64,000 bases of DNA from Bacteroidales bacterium (GTDB lineage: Bacteria; Bacteroidota; Bacteroidia; Bacteroidales; Lentimicrobiaceae), in assembly GCA_016709025.1 (NCBI GenBank), contig JADJEQ010000008.1:186001-250000 (forward strand). Reading direction: 5' to 3'. Shown piece after piece: positions 1 through 8,208 of this stretch. Under the pieces are notes generated by a model. That model saw nothing but the letters and a program-made list of their open reading frames with translations, made no database searches and was not told the DNA's origin. A program made the position numbers and the translations under genes. Each line of letters begins with the position of its first letter. The first letter of the stretch is position 1.

Positions 1-487
1 CTGATACAGCTTCTTTTCTTCTGAGAAGACATGAAATAGGTTGCAGTGCATCGTATGCCGGAAGGATGAAAAATGAAGAGAGAATTGATAATTCAGACAT
101 TTTGAATATGTCGGAATTGACGAGCGTTTTGCTGAAAGGGATCGATTATGAAAGCATAAAAATGAAAAGGCGTGAAAACTTCAGATTAGCCTGCGATTTG
201 TACAGAAAAATCAATCTGATCGATCCGGAGATTTACACAGATAAAAATTCGACACCGATGGTTTATCCTCTGGTAATTAAGGATGAGGGTTTTGTTGATA
301 AGTTGCGTGAAAAACAAATATATACCGGCCGATGGTGGAAATCTGTTCTGAATGAAGTTGCTGAAAGCTCTTTTGAAGCATTTCTGTCCAGTATATGATT
401 CCGGTTCCGATTGATCAAAGATATAATGAAAGGGAAATCAATTATGTCAGTGAAGAAGTTTTCAGAATTCTAATGGATACTGATTGA
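1..487 (+). pseudogene. C-terminal part of a DegT/DnrJ/EryC1-like sugar aminotransferase, frameshifted, cut by window edge
   Basis: The frame is open from base 3 through the in-frame ATG at 66, so that ATG is internal and not the gene start. The readable part has the C-terminal style of PLP-dependent sugar aminotransferases, with MVYPLVIKDEGFVDKLREK followed by TGRWWK. It stops at 396-398. The expected family ending continues at once in another frame (MIPVPIDQRYNERE, then YVSEEVFRILMDTD) to a TGA at 485-487. This points to one base gained or lost near 385-392. The gene heads a glycan cluster, where such enzymes aminate nucleotide-sugar keto intermediates. The catalytic lysine lies outside the window, so family assignment rests on the C-terminal pattern only. 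Confidence 0.55.
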
Positions 488-545
488 TGTTTTGACAGAA
501 TATTAAAACTTCTCCTGGTATTGTCTAATTCTAAAGTCTTGTAGT

Positions 546-1049
546 ATGGCGGCAAAACTCACTTTGTATAAAATTCCTTGTAAAGAAGTAACTGGCAGAA
601 ATAGTTGGCCGGAGACACTTCTTGGCTATAAACTTATAGTTTATAAGCCCGGTTTGTTCAGGTTATCTCAATATGAGAGTAATGCTGTTGTTAATTTTCT
701 TTGGTATATTGTTACTTTAGGCAAATTTAGAATCCTGTTTCTTCTTGATAATGAAATAGTTGTTCATTATTCGTACATTACTCCTAAAACATATCGGTTC
801 CCGTTTATGAATAACAATGATATTCAGATCGGACCATGTGCCACAAATTCAGAATACCAGAAGAGGGGAATATTTACGGAGGTTTTAAAGCTAATACCCT
901 CCCTCTACGCTGGTAAGAGTGATTCGGTATGGACATACACGACCTTAACGAATCTTGCCTCGCAGAAAGCATTTGAAAAGGCCGGATTCCATTTCTTTTC
1001 CTATGCCAGCATGTCGCTCAAAACGAAAATTGTTAAAATAATCTCTTAA
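546..1049 (+). CDS. GNAT-family N-acetyltransferase
   Basis: A 167-aa protein with the acyl-CoA-binding pattern of GNAT enzymes: IQIGPCATNSEYQKRGIF around residues 93-110 (the Q/R-x-x-G-x-G/A-like loop) and the motif-B-like NLASQKAFEKAGF at 136-148. The N-terminal 70 residues are family-specific. It sits between an aminotransferase remnant and a PIG-L deacetylase in a glycan gene cluster, so acylation of an amino sugar is plausible. That substrate is inference. No signal peptide is seen and the protein should be cytoplasmic. The ATG at 546 is the first in frame. Confidence 0.75.
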   Translation: MAAKLTLYKIPCKEVTGRNSWPETLLGYKLIVYKPGLFRLSQYESNAVVNFLWYIVTLGKFRILFLLDNEIVVHYSYITPKTYRFPFMNNNDIQIGPCATNSEYQKRGIFTEVLKLIPSLYAGKSDSVWTYTTLTNLASQKAFEKAGFHFFSYASMSLKTKIVKIIS

Positions 1050-1059
1050 AACAGGATTG

Positions 1060-1728
1060 ATGACCAAAAACATTCTGGTAGTAGATCCACATCCCGACGA
1101 TGAAGTGTTGGGCTGCGGTGGTGTGATGGCTAAATTTGCCGGCGCAGGTTTAAAAGTTTATGTGCTGGTTGTAACACGTGGCACACCTAAACTTTATTCA
1201 GCAGATAAAATCGATAATATCAGGAAGGAGGCCAGGAATGCTCATGAAATCCTTGGCGTAGCCGAAACTGTATTTCTTGATTTTCCTGCCCCTGAACTTG
1301 ATCTGGTATCAATGGCAGAAATTGCCCGGGAAATTTCCGTGGTAATTAAAAGATTCAGCATTACAGATTTGTATATTCCCCACAGGGGCGATATTCATGG
1401 CGATCACGGAGTCGTATTTAATGCCTGCCTTGTCGCAGCCAGGCCAGTCGGAGATTACACCGTAAAATCTGTGTTTGCCTATGAAACTTTGTCGGAAACC
1501 GAGTGGGCGCCGCCGTTTGGTGACGATGCATTTATCCCGGCAAAATTCGTCGATGTTACTGAAACTTTCGATCAGAAACTGAATGCCATGAAGTGCTTCA
1601 AAAGTCAGTTAAAACAATTTCCGAACCCCCGTTCTATCGAAACTCTAACGGCTCTGTCAAGATTCAGGGGATCAACTGTTGGATTTGCAAATGCGGAAGC
1701 CTTTATGGTAATCAGGGTTATTGAATAA
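1060..1728 (+). CDS. PIG-L/LmbE family deacetylase
   Basis: A 222-aa zinc-dependent N-deacetylase-like protein. The metal and catalytic signature HPDDE lies at residues 11-15, and the second signature, HGDH, at 113-116. Both are characteristic of the PIG-L/LmbE/BshB family, which removes acetyl groups from GlcNAc-type substrates. A TTG at 1057 directly precedes the ATG at 1060. The ATG is preferred, with AGG about 5 bases upstream. The gene follows the GNAT gene by 10 bases, so both are probably co-transcribed. In this setting it may deacetylate a glycan precursor, but the actual substrate cannot be read from the sequence. Confidence 0.88.
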   Translation: MTKNILVVDPHPDDEVLGCGGVMAKFAGAGLKVYVLVVTRGTPKLYSADKIDNIRKEARNAHEILGVAETVFLDFPAPELDLVSMAEIAREISVVIKRFSITDLYIPHRGDIHGDHGVVFNACLVAARPVGDYTVKSVFAYETLSETEWAPPFGDDAFIPAKFVDVTETFDQKLNAMKCFKSQLKQFPNPRSIETLTALSRFRGSTVGFANAEAFMVIRVIE

Positions 1729-1905
1729 TTATTCTCCGCAGGTATGAAAATCTGATTGTACCGAATTTTAATGACATAAAAAATACTTAAGCAGTTACAA
1801 TGGTTCAGAAAAAGAGATAAACAATGAACCGTTTGAGATGCTATCATTTCTCGTAAATTGCTTTTAAAACTAAAAATCAGAATCAAAAACTAAAAACTCA
1901 AAAAA

Positions 1906-2127
1906 ATGGAAGCAAAATTTTTGGAGCAATTTACAGAATTGCTCGAGAGGGAAACACCTGTCACATTAGAAGATGTTTTTCGCGAATACGATAACTGGGA
2001 TTCATTGGCATATTTGTCAGTAATTTCATTTGTTGATGAAGAATACGGCATTGTTATTCCGCGCGAAGAATTCGGGAAGATGAAAACAATAAAAGATATT
2101 ATCACTTTTATAGCTGCAAATTCATAA
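1906..2127 (+). CDS. Acyl carrier protein
   Basis: A 73-aa acidic, helical protein of ACP size. The phosphopantetheine attachment motif DSLA places the modified serine at residue 33, followed by the typical hydrophobic helix and the ending KTIKDIITFI. It is followed after 12 bases by a ketoacyl-ACP synthase III gene and then an SDR gene, forming a small fatty-acyl module inside the glycan cluster. It is unlikely to be the housekeeping ACP, because the motif context (NWDSLAYLS) differs from the usual DSLDTVE-type sequence and the genes around it are accessory. The likely role is to carry an acyl group for sugar modification; this is inference. Confidence 0.85.
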   Translation: MEAKFLEQFTELLERETPVTLEDVFREYDNWDSLAYLSVISFVDEEYGIVIPREEFGKMKTIKDIITFIAANS

Positions 2128-2139
2128 ACCAGACTTACA

Positions 2140-3195
2140 ATGGCTAATTTTACCTATAACAACATTGGTATTGCAGGTCTTGCTGCAGCAGTGCCAAAGC
2201 ATATTTATCGCAATTTAACCGACAACAAAAACTTTACAGAGGAAGATGCGGCTGCTATTGTCGATAAAACCGGAATTCTGGAGCGAAGGGTTGCCGATGC
2301 CGCTACCTGTGCTTCTGACCTGTGCTATACAGCATCCGAACAATTGATCAATGAAATGGGGATTGATCGCAATGAGATTGATGTATTGATTTTCGTTTCT
2401 CAAACGCCTGATTTTCGGATGCCCGCCACGGGCATCATCCTCCAGCACCGGTTGAATTTGCCAAAATCATGTCTTGCATTTGATGTAAACCTGGGGTGTT
2501 CGGGCTTTGTAATTGGCTTAAACATGGCCTACAGCCTGCTTCAACAGGATTCAATCCGAAAAGTGCTGTTGTTAAATGGTGAAACCCGTACCAAGGTATA
2601 CTCTTTTAAAGACCGCCAAACCGGATTTCTTTTTGGTGATGCCGGTACAGCCTGCCTGGTTGATAAAAACGATAAATACGGGCCGTCATGGTTTATGCTT
2701 GACTCCGACGGCGCAAAAAGCGATTATATTTCCATTAAATCAGGTGGCTATCGCAACCCTTCAACCCCGGATTCGTTTATTGAACGCGAACATGAAAACG
2801 GCCGTGTATACAGCGATGAACAAGGCTACATGGATGGAGCCGGTGTGTTTGAATTTGTGATTACAGAAGTGCCTAAATCCATCAAAAAAATACTTCAATT
2901 TGCAGGTTCAGAAAAAGAAGAGGTTGACTTTTTTGTTTTTCACCAGGCGAATAAATTTATGAATGAGCATCTGAACAGGAAACTCAAACTCGAAGAAGGG
3001 AAAGTACCTTTCAGTCTTCAAAAGTTCGGTAATACAAGCTCTGTTTCAATTCCAATTACCATTGTTTCAGAACTAAACGGAAAACTATCAGGTGCACAGA
3101 AGGTTCTGATTTCCGGGTTCGGTGTTGGCCTGTCACTCGGAACGGCCATTTTAAACATCGATAACCCATGGTTGGGTGAACTATCTGAAATTTAA
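2140..3195 (+). CDS. 3-oxoacyl-ACP synthase III (FabH-like)
   Basis: A 351-aa thiolase-fold condensing enzyme. The Cys-His-Asn triad is complete: C120 in NLGCSGF, H268 in VFHQANK and N298 in FGNTSS. The GFGVGLS glycine-rich ending is also present. KAS III enzymes join an acyl-CoA starter to malonyl-ACP. Lying between a dedicated ACP and an SDR reductase with almost no spacing, it probably makes or elongates a short acyl chain on that ACP. The position in a glycan cluster suggests the chain decorates a sugar; this is inference. Length is close to the family norm of about 320-350 residues. Confidence 0.9.
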   Translation: MANFTYNNIGIAGLAAAVPKHIYRNLTDNKNFTEEDAAAIVDKTGILERRVADAATCASDLCYTASEQLINEMGIDRNEIDVLIFVSQTPDFRMPATGIILQHRLNLPKSCLAFDVNLGCSGFVIGLNMAYSLLQQDSIRKVLLLNGETRTKVYSFKDRQTGFLFGDAGTACLVDKNDKYGPSWFMLDSDGAKSDYISIKSGGYRNPSTPDSFIEREHENGRVYSDEQGYMDGAGVFEFVITEVPKSIKKILQFAGSEKEEVDFFVFHQANKFMNEHLNRKLKLEEGKVPFSLQKFGNTSSVSIPITIVSELNGKLSGAQKVLISGFGVGLSLGTAILNIDNPWLGELSEI

Positions 3196-3198
3196 GTG

Positions 3199-3963
3199 AT
3201 GGAAAATCCTTTCAGTCTCGCCGGGAAAAACATCATTGTTACAGGTGCTTCTTCCGGTATTGGCCGTCAAACTGCGGTGTCGTGCAGCCAGATGGGTGCT
3301 CGGGTAGTGCTGATTGCCCGCAATACGGAACAACTAAACATGACCCTTTCCATGATGCAGTCACCCGAAAGCCATCTGGTTTATTCACTCGATCTGGCCG
3401 ACCTTGACGGGATGGAAACAGTCATCAAAGATATTGTCGGGAAAACCGGTAAACTGCATGGCCTGGTTAATGCTGCCGGTATTTCAACTACGCTGCCATT
3501 AAAGCTAATTTCAAACGAAAAGCTTGAAGAGTTCTTCAAAACCAATGTATATTCAGCCATTCAAATGTCGAGGCTGTTTACAAAACAGGTGAATGTAAGC
3601 ACAGAAGGGGGGAGTGTAATATTTTTCTCATCGGTGATGGGCATCGTCGGCGAATCCGGGAAAACCCTGTATAGCCTTACTAAAGGTGCACTGGTATCGG
3701 CTACCAAATCTCTCGCATTGGAATTTGCATCAAAAAAAATCCGCTTCAATGCTGTTTCTCCTGGTGTTGTAGTGACACCAATGTCTCAGAATGCAGTTTA
3801 CAGTAAGGATGAAGAATCTTTAAACAGAATTATTGCTCTTCATCCCCTTGGACTCGGAATGCCCGTTGATATCTCAAATGCATGTGTCTATCTTTTGTCA
3901 GACGCATCACGGTGGGTAACCGGCAGCAATCTGGTGATCGATGGGGGCTATACTGCCAGGTAG
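3199..3963 (+). CDS. Short-chain dehydrogenase/reductase (FabG-like)
   Basis: A 254-aa classical SDR with the NAD(P)-binding TGASSGIG at residues 15-22, NAAG at 91-94, catalytic serine in FFSS near 144-145, and Y158-x-x-x-K162 (YSLTK). The C-terminal VTGSNLVIDGGY is also typical. A GTG at 3196 abuts the stop of the KAS III gene, but the ATG at 3199 is the better start. With the ACP and KAS III it matches a 3-ketoacyl-ACP reductase step, although an SDR acting on a sugar cannot be excluded. Its distance of 3 bases from the upstream stop indicates translational coupling. Confidence 0.88.
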   Translation: MENPFSLAGKNIIVTGASSGIGRQTAVSCSQMGARVVLIARNTEQLNMTLSMMQSPESHLVYSLDLADLDGMETVIKDIVGKTGKLHGLVNAAGISTTLPLKLISNEKLEEFFKTNVYSAIQMSRLFTKQVNVSTEGGSVIFFSSVMGIVGESGKTLYSLTKGALVSATKSLALEFASKKIRFNAVSPGVVVTPMSQNAVYSKDEESLNRIIALHPLGLGMPVDISNACVYLLSDASRWVTGSNLVIDGGYTAR

Positions 3964-4028
3964 TCATTCGCGGCAAGGCATGCCCAAAAAAAGAAATTCA
4001 ATCATAAACGTTTAAAGATCAATTTTTA

Positions 4029-4679
4029 ATGAAGAAAATAATCATCGTTGGTTCAGGTGGGCATGGTGCGGAATTGAATGACTATATTCAATACAACGAA
4101 AGAATTACCGGCAACAAAGAGTTTGAAATCATTGGCTACCTTGATGATAATCCTGATAATTACGCAAATTATAAATTTGGGGCACCACTCATTGGAGGGG
4201 TAAGGAATCACCAGGTAAGAGACGATGTAGAATATCTGATGGGGATCGCAAACCTCACTTACCGAAAACTTTTTGTCGATCAATATACATCTGCCGGAGC
4301 CAGGTTTATCTCATTAATTCATCACACAGCATATATTTCCGATAGCGCTTCACTAGGTAAGGGAGTGGTCATTGGCCCGATGGTGAATCTCGGCCCTAAT
4401 TCGGTGATTGGCGACTATACCATGCTAAACTCACGATGCAGTATGGGACACGATACCAAAGTAGGGGAGTTCAATTTCATCAGCCCGAATGTTTGTTTCT
4501 CCGGATTTACCGAAATTGGCAATGGCAATCTTTTTGGGATCAACAGTGCAACCATCCCCGGGGTTAAGGTTGGTAACAACAATAAGATTATGGCAGGGAT
4601 GGTTCTCGATAAAAATGTTGGTAATGATGAAGTTGTGTTTTACCGGTTTAAAGAAAAGGTGATTGCAGTTCCCAAATAG
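4029..4679 (+). CDS. NeuD/PglD-family sugar O/N-acyltransferase
   Basis: A 216-aa protein with the N-terminal nucleotide-sugar-binding Rossmann-like part (IIIVGSGGHGAE at residues 4-15, then GYLDDNPDNY). From about residue 95 onward come left-handed beta-helix hexapeptide repeats (SASLGKGVVIGPMVNLG, GNGNLFGINSATIPG, GNNNKIMAG). This is the architecture of NeuD and PglD, which acetylate 4-amino or sialic-type sugars using acetyl-CoA. A PglE-like aminotransferase, a dehydratase and a PglC-like transferase in the same cluster suggest it acts on UDP-4-amino-4,6-dideoxy-GlcNAc. That pairing is inference. Confidence 0.85.
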   Translation: MKKIIIVGSGGHGAELNDYIQYNERITGNKEFEIIGYLDDNPDNYANYKFGAPLIGGVRNHQVRDDVEYLMGIANLTYRKLFVDQYTSAGARFISLIHHTAYISDSASLGKGVVIGPMVNLGPNSVIGDYTMLNSRCSMGHDTKVGEFNFISPNVCFSGFTEIGNGNLFGINSATIPGVKVGNNNKIMAGMVLDKNVGNDEVVFYRFKEKVIAVPK

Positions 4680-4684
4680 CAGCA

Positions 4685-5434
4685 ATGAAACAAATTCCTG
4701 TTGAGTATAATGTTTTTAAGGTTGAATCCGAACTCTTCGGGCGAAAAGTCCTGGAAATAAGTGATCAAACCACCCCGGCAGAATATAGTGAAGGGCTTGA
4801 AAAGCTTATTAAAGATGAGAATCCCTGGTACATGAATCGCTTGTGCAGCGCGAACGACCTGCCCACCATACATGCTTTTGAAGAACTGGGTTTTCGTTTT
4901 GTTGAATTTCGGATGTTCCGGTATCTCAGGATCGAAAATATGCATCTGGGAGCGCATTCTTTCTTCCCATATCAGTTGACAGACCTAAGTGAAGAAGACA
5001 TACCGAGGGTTTTTGAAATTGTTAACAGTTATCCGTCCGACGATCGTTTTACCCGCGATCCATTGGTGCCGGCGGGGATTTCGCTGCGCAGACTCGAACT
5101 CTATCTTAAAAAATCAATTGCCAATCCGCGTACTGAGTTCCTTTACGGTCTTGTAAACCATCATACCGGTGAACTTGCCGGATTCCGGAATGGTGAGTTT
5201 ACCTCAAGAAATACTGTCAGATACTTCTACAGTTTTATGGATCAATCGCACAATACACAGGCATATGCTGCAATGCTCGAAGCTGCGGTGATCGATACAC
5301 TGGTGAAACGCGGGATTACGAGGGTTGAAGCAGTTACCAGCGGACTAAATGTGCAGGAGATCAATGAAGCTTTCAGTTCACTTGGTTTTAAAGTTGAAAA
5401 AACAATGGTCCTGCTAAGGAAAATATTCGATTAA
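4685..5434 (+). CDS. GNAT-like acetyltransferase with two tandem GNAT-like halves
   Basis: A 249-aa protein starting 5 bases after the NeuD-like gene. Its first half ends in a GNAT motif-B-like piece (ANDLPTIHAFEELGFRF, about residues 57-73). Its second half has a weak acetyl-CoA region followed by GLNVQEINEAFSSLGFKV near 222-239, which is again GNAT-like. The layout recalls WecD/RffC-type dTDP-amino-sugar acetyltransferases. The canonical R-x-x-G-x-G/A loop is poorly conserved in both halves, so family assignment is moderate and activity uncertain. Co-orientation with the glycan genes suggests amino-sugar acylation. Confidence 0.6.
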   Translation: MKQIPVEYNVFKVESELFGRKVLEISDQTTPAEYSEGLEKLIKDENPWYMNRLCSANDLPTIHAFEELGFRFVEFRMFRYLRIENMHLGAHSFFPYQLTDLSEEDIPRVFEIVNSYPSDDRFTRDPLVPAGISLRRLELYLKKSIANPRTEFLYGLVNHHTGELAGFRNGEFTSRNTVRYFYSFMDQSHNTQAYAAMLEAAVIDTLVKRGITRVEAVTSGLNVQEINEAFSSLGFKVEKTMVLLRKIFD

Positions 5435-5586
5435 TTCATGTTATAATATTGTTGCGTATAGCATGAACCAGTGAGGATGTTATCATACCTGTAATCAGAA
5501 TGACTGTCAGTAGACAATTTCCCTTAACTAAACGACATTGAATCCGGATTCATTAAATATTAATTTTACGATAATTTCTTTTAACG

Positions 5587-6192
5587 ATGATTTTTAAACG
5601 ACTTTTTGATATTGTTGCTGCAATTTTCGGATTGGTTGTAACACTTCCTGTTTTTATTATAATTTTCATTCTCATGAAAATACAAATGCCGGGACCTGTA
5701 TTTTTTAAGCAGAACAGGGTAGGCAGGCATGGTAAACTCTTCAGAATGATTAAATTCCGCTCAATGAAAGTGAATCATGGCGGAAGCTCAGTATCGGTGA
5801 AAGGAGAAAGCCGCATTACACCTTTGGGTGCTAAAATGCGTAAGTACAAAATAGATGAATTCCCGGAATTCTGGAATATTCTTATTGGCGATATGAGTTT
5901 TGTCGGCCCCAGGCCGGATGTGCCGGGATATGCTGACAAGCTTACCGGGGACGACAGGTTATTGCTCACTTTCCGTCCGGGACTTACAGGTGCTGCCAGC
6001 CTTAAGTACTCAAATGAAGAAGAACTGCTAGCGCTGCAGGACAACCCACAGAAATACAACGATACCGTTCTCTATCCCAATAAGGTTAAAATTGAAATTA
6101 ATTATATCCGGCATTGGTCGTTTTGGCTGGATATAAAAATCATACTGCATACGCTTATAGGAAAAAAGCTGAAAGAAGCCTGGGCAAATTAG
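5587..6192 (+). CDS. Undecaprenyl-phosphate sugar phosphotransferase (PglC-like)
   Basis: A 201-aa bacterial sugar transferase (PF02397 family). One N-terminal hydrophobic re-entrant segment (about residues 8-30) is followed by the conserved cytoplasmic patches FFKQNRVGRHGKLFRMIKFR, DEFPEFWNILIGDMSFVGPRPD and RPGLTGAASL. The Asp-Glu pair of the catalytic site is the DE of DEFPE. Its small size and lack of extra transmembrane helices match PglC-type enzymes, which put the first phospho-sugar on undecaprenyl phosphate at the inner membrane. It is one of three initiating transferases in the window. Confidence 0.9.
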   Translation: MIFKRLFDIVAAIFGLVVTLPVFIIIFILMKIQMPGPVFFKQNRVGRHGKLFRMIKFRSMKVNHGGSSVSVKGESRITPLGAKMRKYKIDEFPEFWNILIGDMSFVGPRPDVPGYADKLTGDDRLLLTFRPGLTGAASLKYSNEEELLALQDNPQKYNDTVLYPNKVKIEINYIRHWSFWLDIKIILHTLIGKKLKEAWAN

Positions 6193-6241
6193 TATGCGAG
6201 TGCAAGTTAAAAAGTGAGAGAATTGATTTATTCTTATTGGA

Positions 6242-6892
6242 TTGTCCTCAAAAATACTTAACCAGAAGCGGATCTTGTTCCCGGTCATCTTCCTGATCTT
6301 TATTGTTGTTGTGGCAGCAACTTGCCGGAAAGCAGGAACATGGCTGGTGAAAAAGGACGTACCTGTTCAAGCCGATGCCATTGTTATGTTGATGGGCAGC
6401 ATTCCCGACAGGATTCTTGAAACAATTGATTTATACAATGCCGGGCTCGCTGAAAGGCTTATCCTGGTAGAAGAAAGTATGGGTTCTTATCGCGAACTTC
6501 AGGCCCGGGGTGCAACAATAATCTCCAACACGCAACAGTGCCGCAATGCAGCCATAACACTGGGCATTCCGGCCGATCGAATAATTGTCCTTCCGGGTGA
6601 TGCACGCAGTACCCAGGAGGAAGCGCTGATTGTCAGGGATTACCTGAAATCAAGCACAGACATCGATACGATTTTATTGGTAACTTCTGCAAATCATTCG
6701 CGCAGGGCAAAAATAATATTTGAGAATGCGATCAAAAGGGCAGGCCTTGATGTAGTAACCTGTTCATGCCCGAGTAAGTATAGCCATTTCAAAGGAAAAG
6801 GCTGGTGGAAAAGCAAGGAGAACATTCAGAATGTGCTGATGGAATATATGAAAATGGCCAATTTCTACCTGATTGAAAAGAGACGGTTGTAA
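6242..6892 (+). CDS. YdcF/DUF218-like membrane-anchored protein
   Basis: A 216-aa protein with one N-terminal transmembrane helix (about residues 11-28) and a DUF218-like domain: ADAIVMLMG, the RILETIDLYNAGLAERLIL stretch, STQEEA near residues 121-126 and LLVTSANHSRRA near 143-154. DUF218 proteins occur in envelope and polysaccharide loci, and their biochemical role is mostly unproven. No ATG fits. An in-frame stop at 6224-6226 restricts the start to ATT codons or the TTG at 6242, so the TTG is chosen. It lies 49 bases after the PglC-like gene in the same direction. Confidence 0.75.
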   Translation: MSSKILNQKRILFPVIFLIFIVVVAATCRKAGTWLVKKDVPVQADAIVMLMGSIPDRILETIDLYNAGLAERLILVEESMGSYRELQARGATIISNTQQCRNAAITLGIPADRIIVLPGDARSTQEEALIVRDYLKSSTDIDTILLVTSANHSRRAKIIFENAIKRAGLDVVTCSCPSKYSHFKGKGWWKSKENIQNVLMEYMKMANFYLIEKRRL

Positions 6893-7055
6893 ATATACCC
6901 AATTTTTGATGATTGATCAATCTTTTTGGGATTATACAAACACATGTCATTTTGAAAGTCCTCGTACAATCCTTTTATTACTTACCCTGCTTTGGTAATT
7001 AGTTCTTTTCAGTTTCATGTAATAGTTTGAAAATCAATTTAAAAAATAATAATAG

Positions 7056-8195
7056 ATGACTTCACCACAAAGAATCTGGCTTTCTTCACCGCACACGAGT
7101 GGGCGGGAGTTAAAATACCTGCAACAGGCACTTGATTCCAATCTGATTGCTCCTTTGGGGCCAAACGTAAATGAGTTTGAGAAGGAAATTGCCGGGTATA
7201 TTGGAATGAAACATGCTTCTGCCCTGAGCGCAGGCACAGCTGCCATACATCTGGCATTAATCCTTCTGGGTGTTGAGTCCGGAGATGAGGTTATTGCGTC
7301 TTCATTCACATTTTCGGCGACCGTTAATCCAATCAGGTATGTGAATGCGACGCCTATACTGGTTGACAGTGAACCAGAAACCTGGAATATGAGCCCCGTT
7401 GAGCTTGAAAGAGCAATAAAAGACAGGATTTCGAAGGGTAAAAAGCCCAAAGCCATCATTGTAGTTCATCTTTACGGCATGCCAGCCATGATGGATGAAA
7501 TCATGTCCATTGCTTCAAAATATGAAATTCCGCTCATTGAGGATGCTGCTGAAGCACTTGGTAGCCAATATAAGGGTAAACGCCTGGGTTCTTTCGGTCT
7601 GATGAATATACTGTCGTTTAACGGAAATAAAATCATAACCACTTCGGGTGGGGGTGCTTTGCTTTCAGACGATGATGAACTAATCAGCAGATCAAGGTTT
7701 CTGGCTACTCAGGCAAGGGATCAGGCACCCCATTACCAGCATTCAACGATTGGTTACAATTACCGGATGAGCAATATAGTTGCCGGTATCGGCCGGGGCC
7801 AGATGGAAGTGCTGGACGAACGCGTTGAGAAAAGGAGAGAAAATTTCTTTTACTATAAAGAGCAGTTATCCGGTGTCAACGGAATTAGTTTTCAGGAAGA
7901 ACCGAACGATGACTACTATTCGAACCACTGGCTTACGACCATATTGATTGATCCGCAACAAAGCAAAGGAAAAACCCGTGAAGATCTGCGGTTGTACCTT
8001 GAATCGAAAAACATAGAGACACGCCCCTTATGGAAACCCATGCACCTGCAGCCTGTGTTTGCCGCGTGCCCGGCATATACCAACGGTGTTTCTGACAGGC
8101 TTTTTGAAACCGGGCTGTGCCTTCCATCCAGTTCGAACATAACGAATGATGAAAGAGATTCAGTAGTATCCAGCATCAAAGAAATATTATCGTAA
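7056..8195 (+). CDS. DegT/DnrJ/EryC1 PLP-dependent sugar aminotransferase (PglE-like)
   Basis: A 379-aa aminotransferase with the family PLP features: SAGTAAIHLAL at residues 58-68, IEDAAEALGS near 161-170, and the Schiff-base lysine K192 in SFNGNKIITTSGGG. The GNKIITTSGGG form is typical of PglE/LegC-type enzymes, which aminate UDP-4-keto-6-deoxy-GlcNAc using glutamate. The next gene is the matching 4,6-dehydratase only 13 bases on, which supports consecutive steps. A NeuD/PglD-like acetyltransferase lies upstream. The exact nucleotide-sugar product is inferred from this set, not read from the protein itself. Confidence 0.9.
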   Translation: MTSPQRIWLSSPHTSGRELKYLQQALDSNLIAPLGPNVNEFEKEIAGYIGMKHASALSAGTAAIHLALILLGVESGDEVIASSFTFSATVNPIRYVNATPILVDSEPETWNMSPVELERAIKDRISKGKKPKAIIVVHLYGMPAMMDEIMSIASKYEIPLIEDAAEALGSQYKGKRLGSFGLMNILSFNGNKIITTSGGGALLSDDDELISRSRFLATQARDQAPHYQHSTIGYNYRMSNIVAGIGRGQMEVLDERVEKRRENFFYYKEQLSGVNGISFQEEPNDDYYSNHWLTTILIDPQQSKGKTREDLRLYLESKNIETRPLWKPMHLQPVFAACPAYTNGVSDRLFETGLCLPSSSNITNDERDSVVSSIKEILS

Positions 8196-8208
8196 AAAAA
8201 GGACTTGC

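Noticed and set aside
66..398. Independent 110-aa gene at the window start
   Set aside because: The frame is open upstream of its ATG and the sequence continues an aminotransferase C terminus, so it is a gene fragment.
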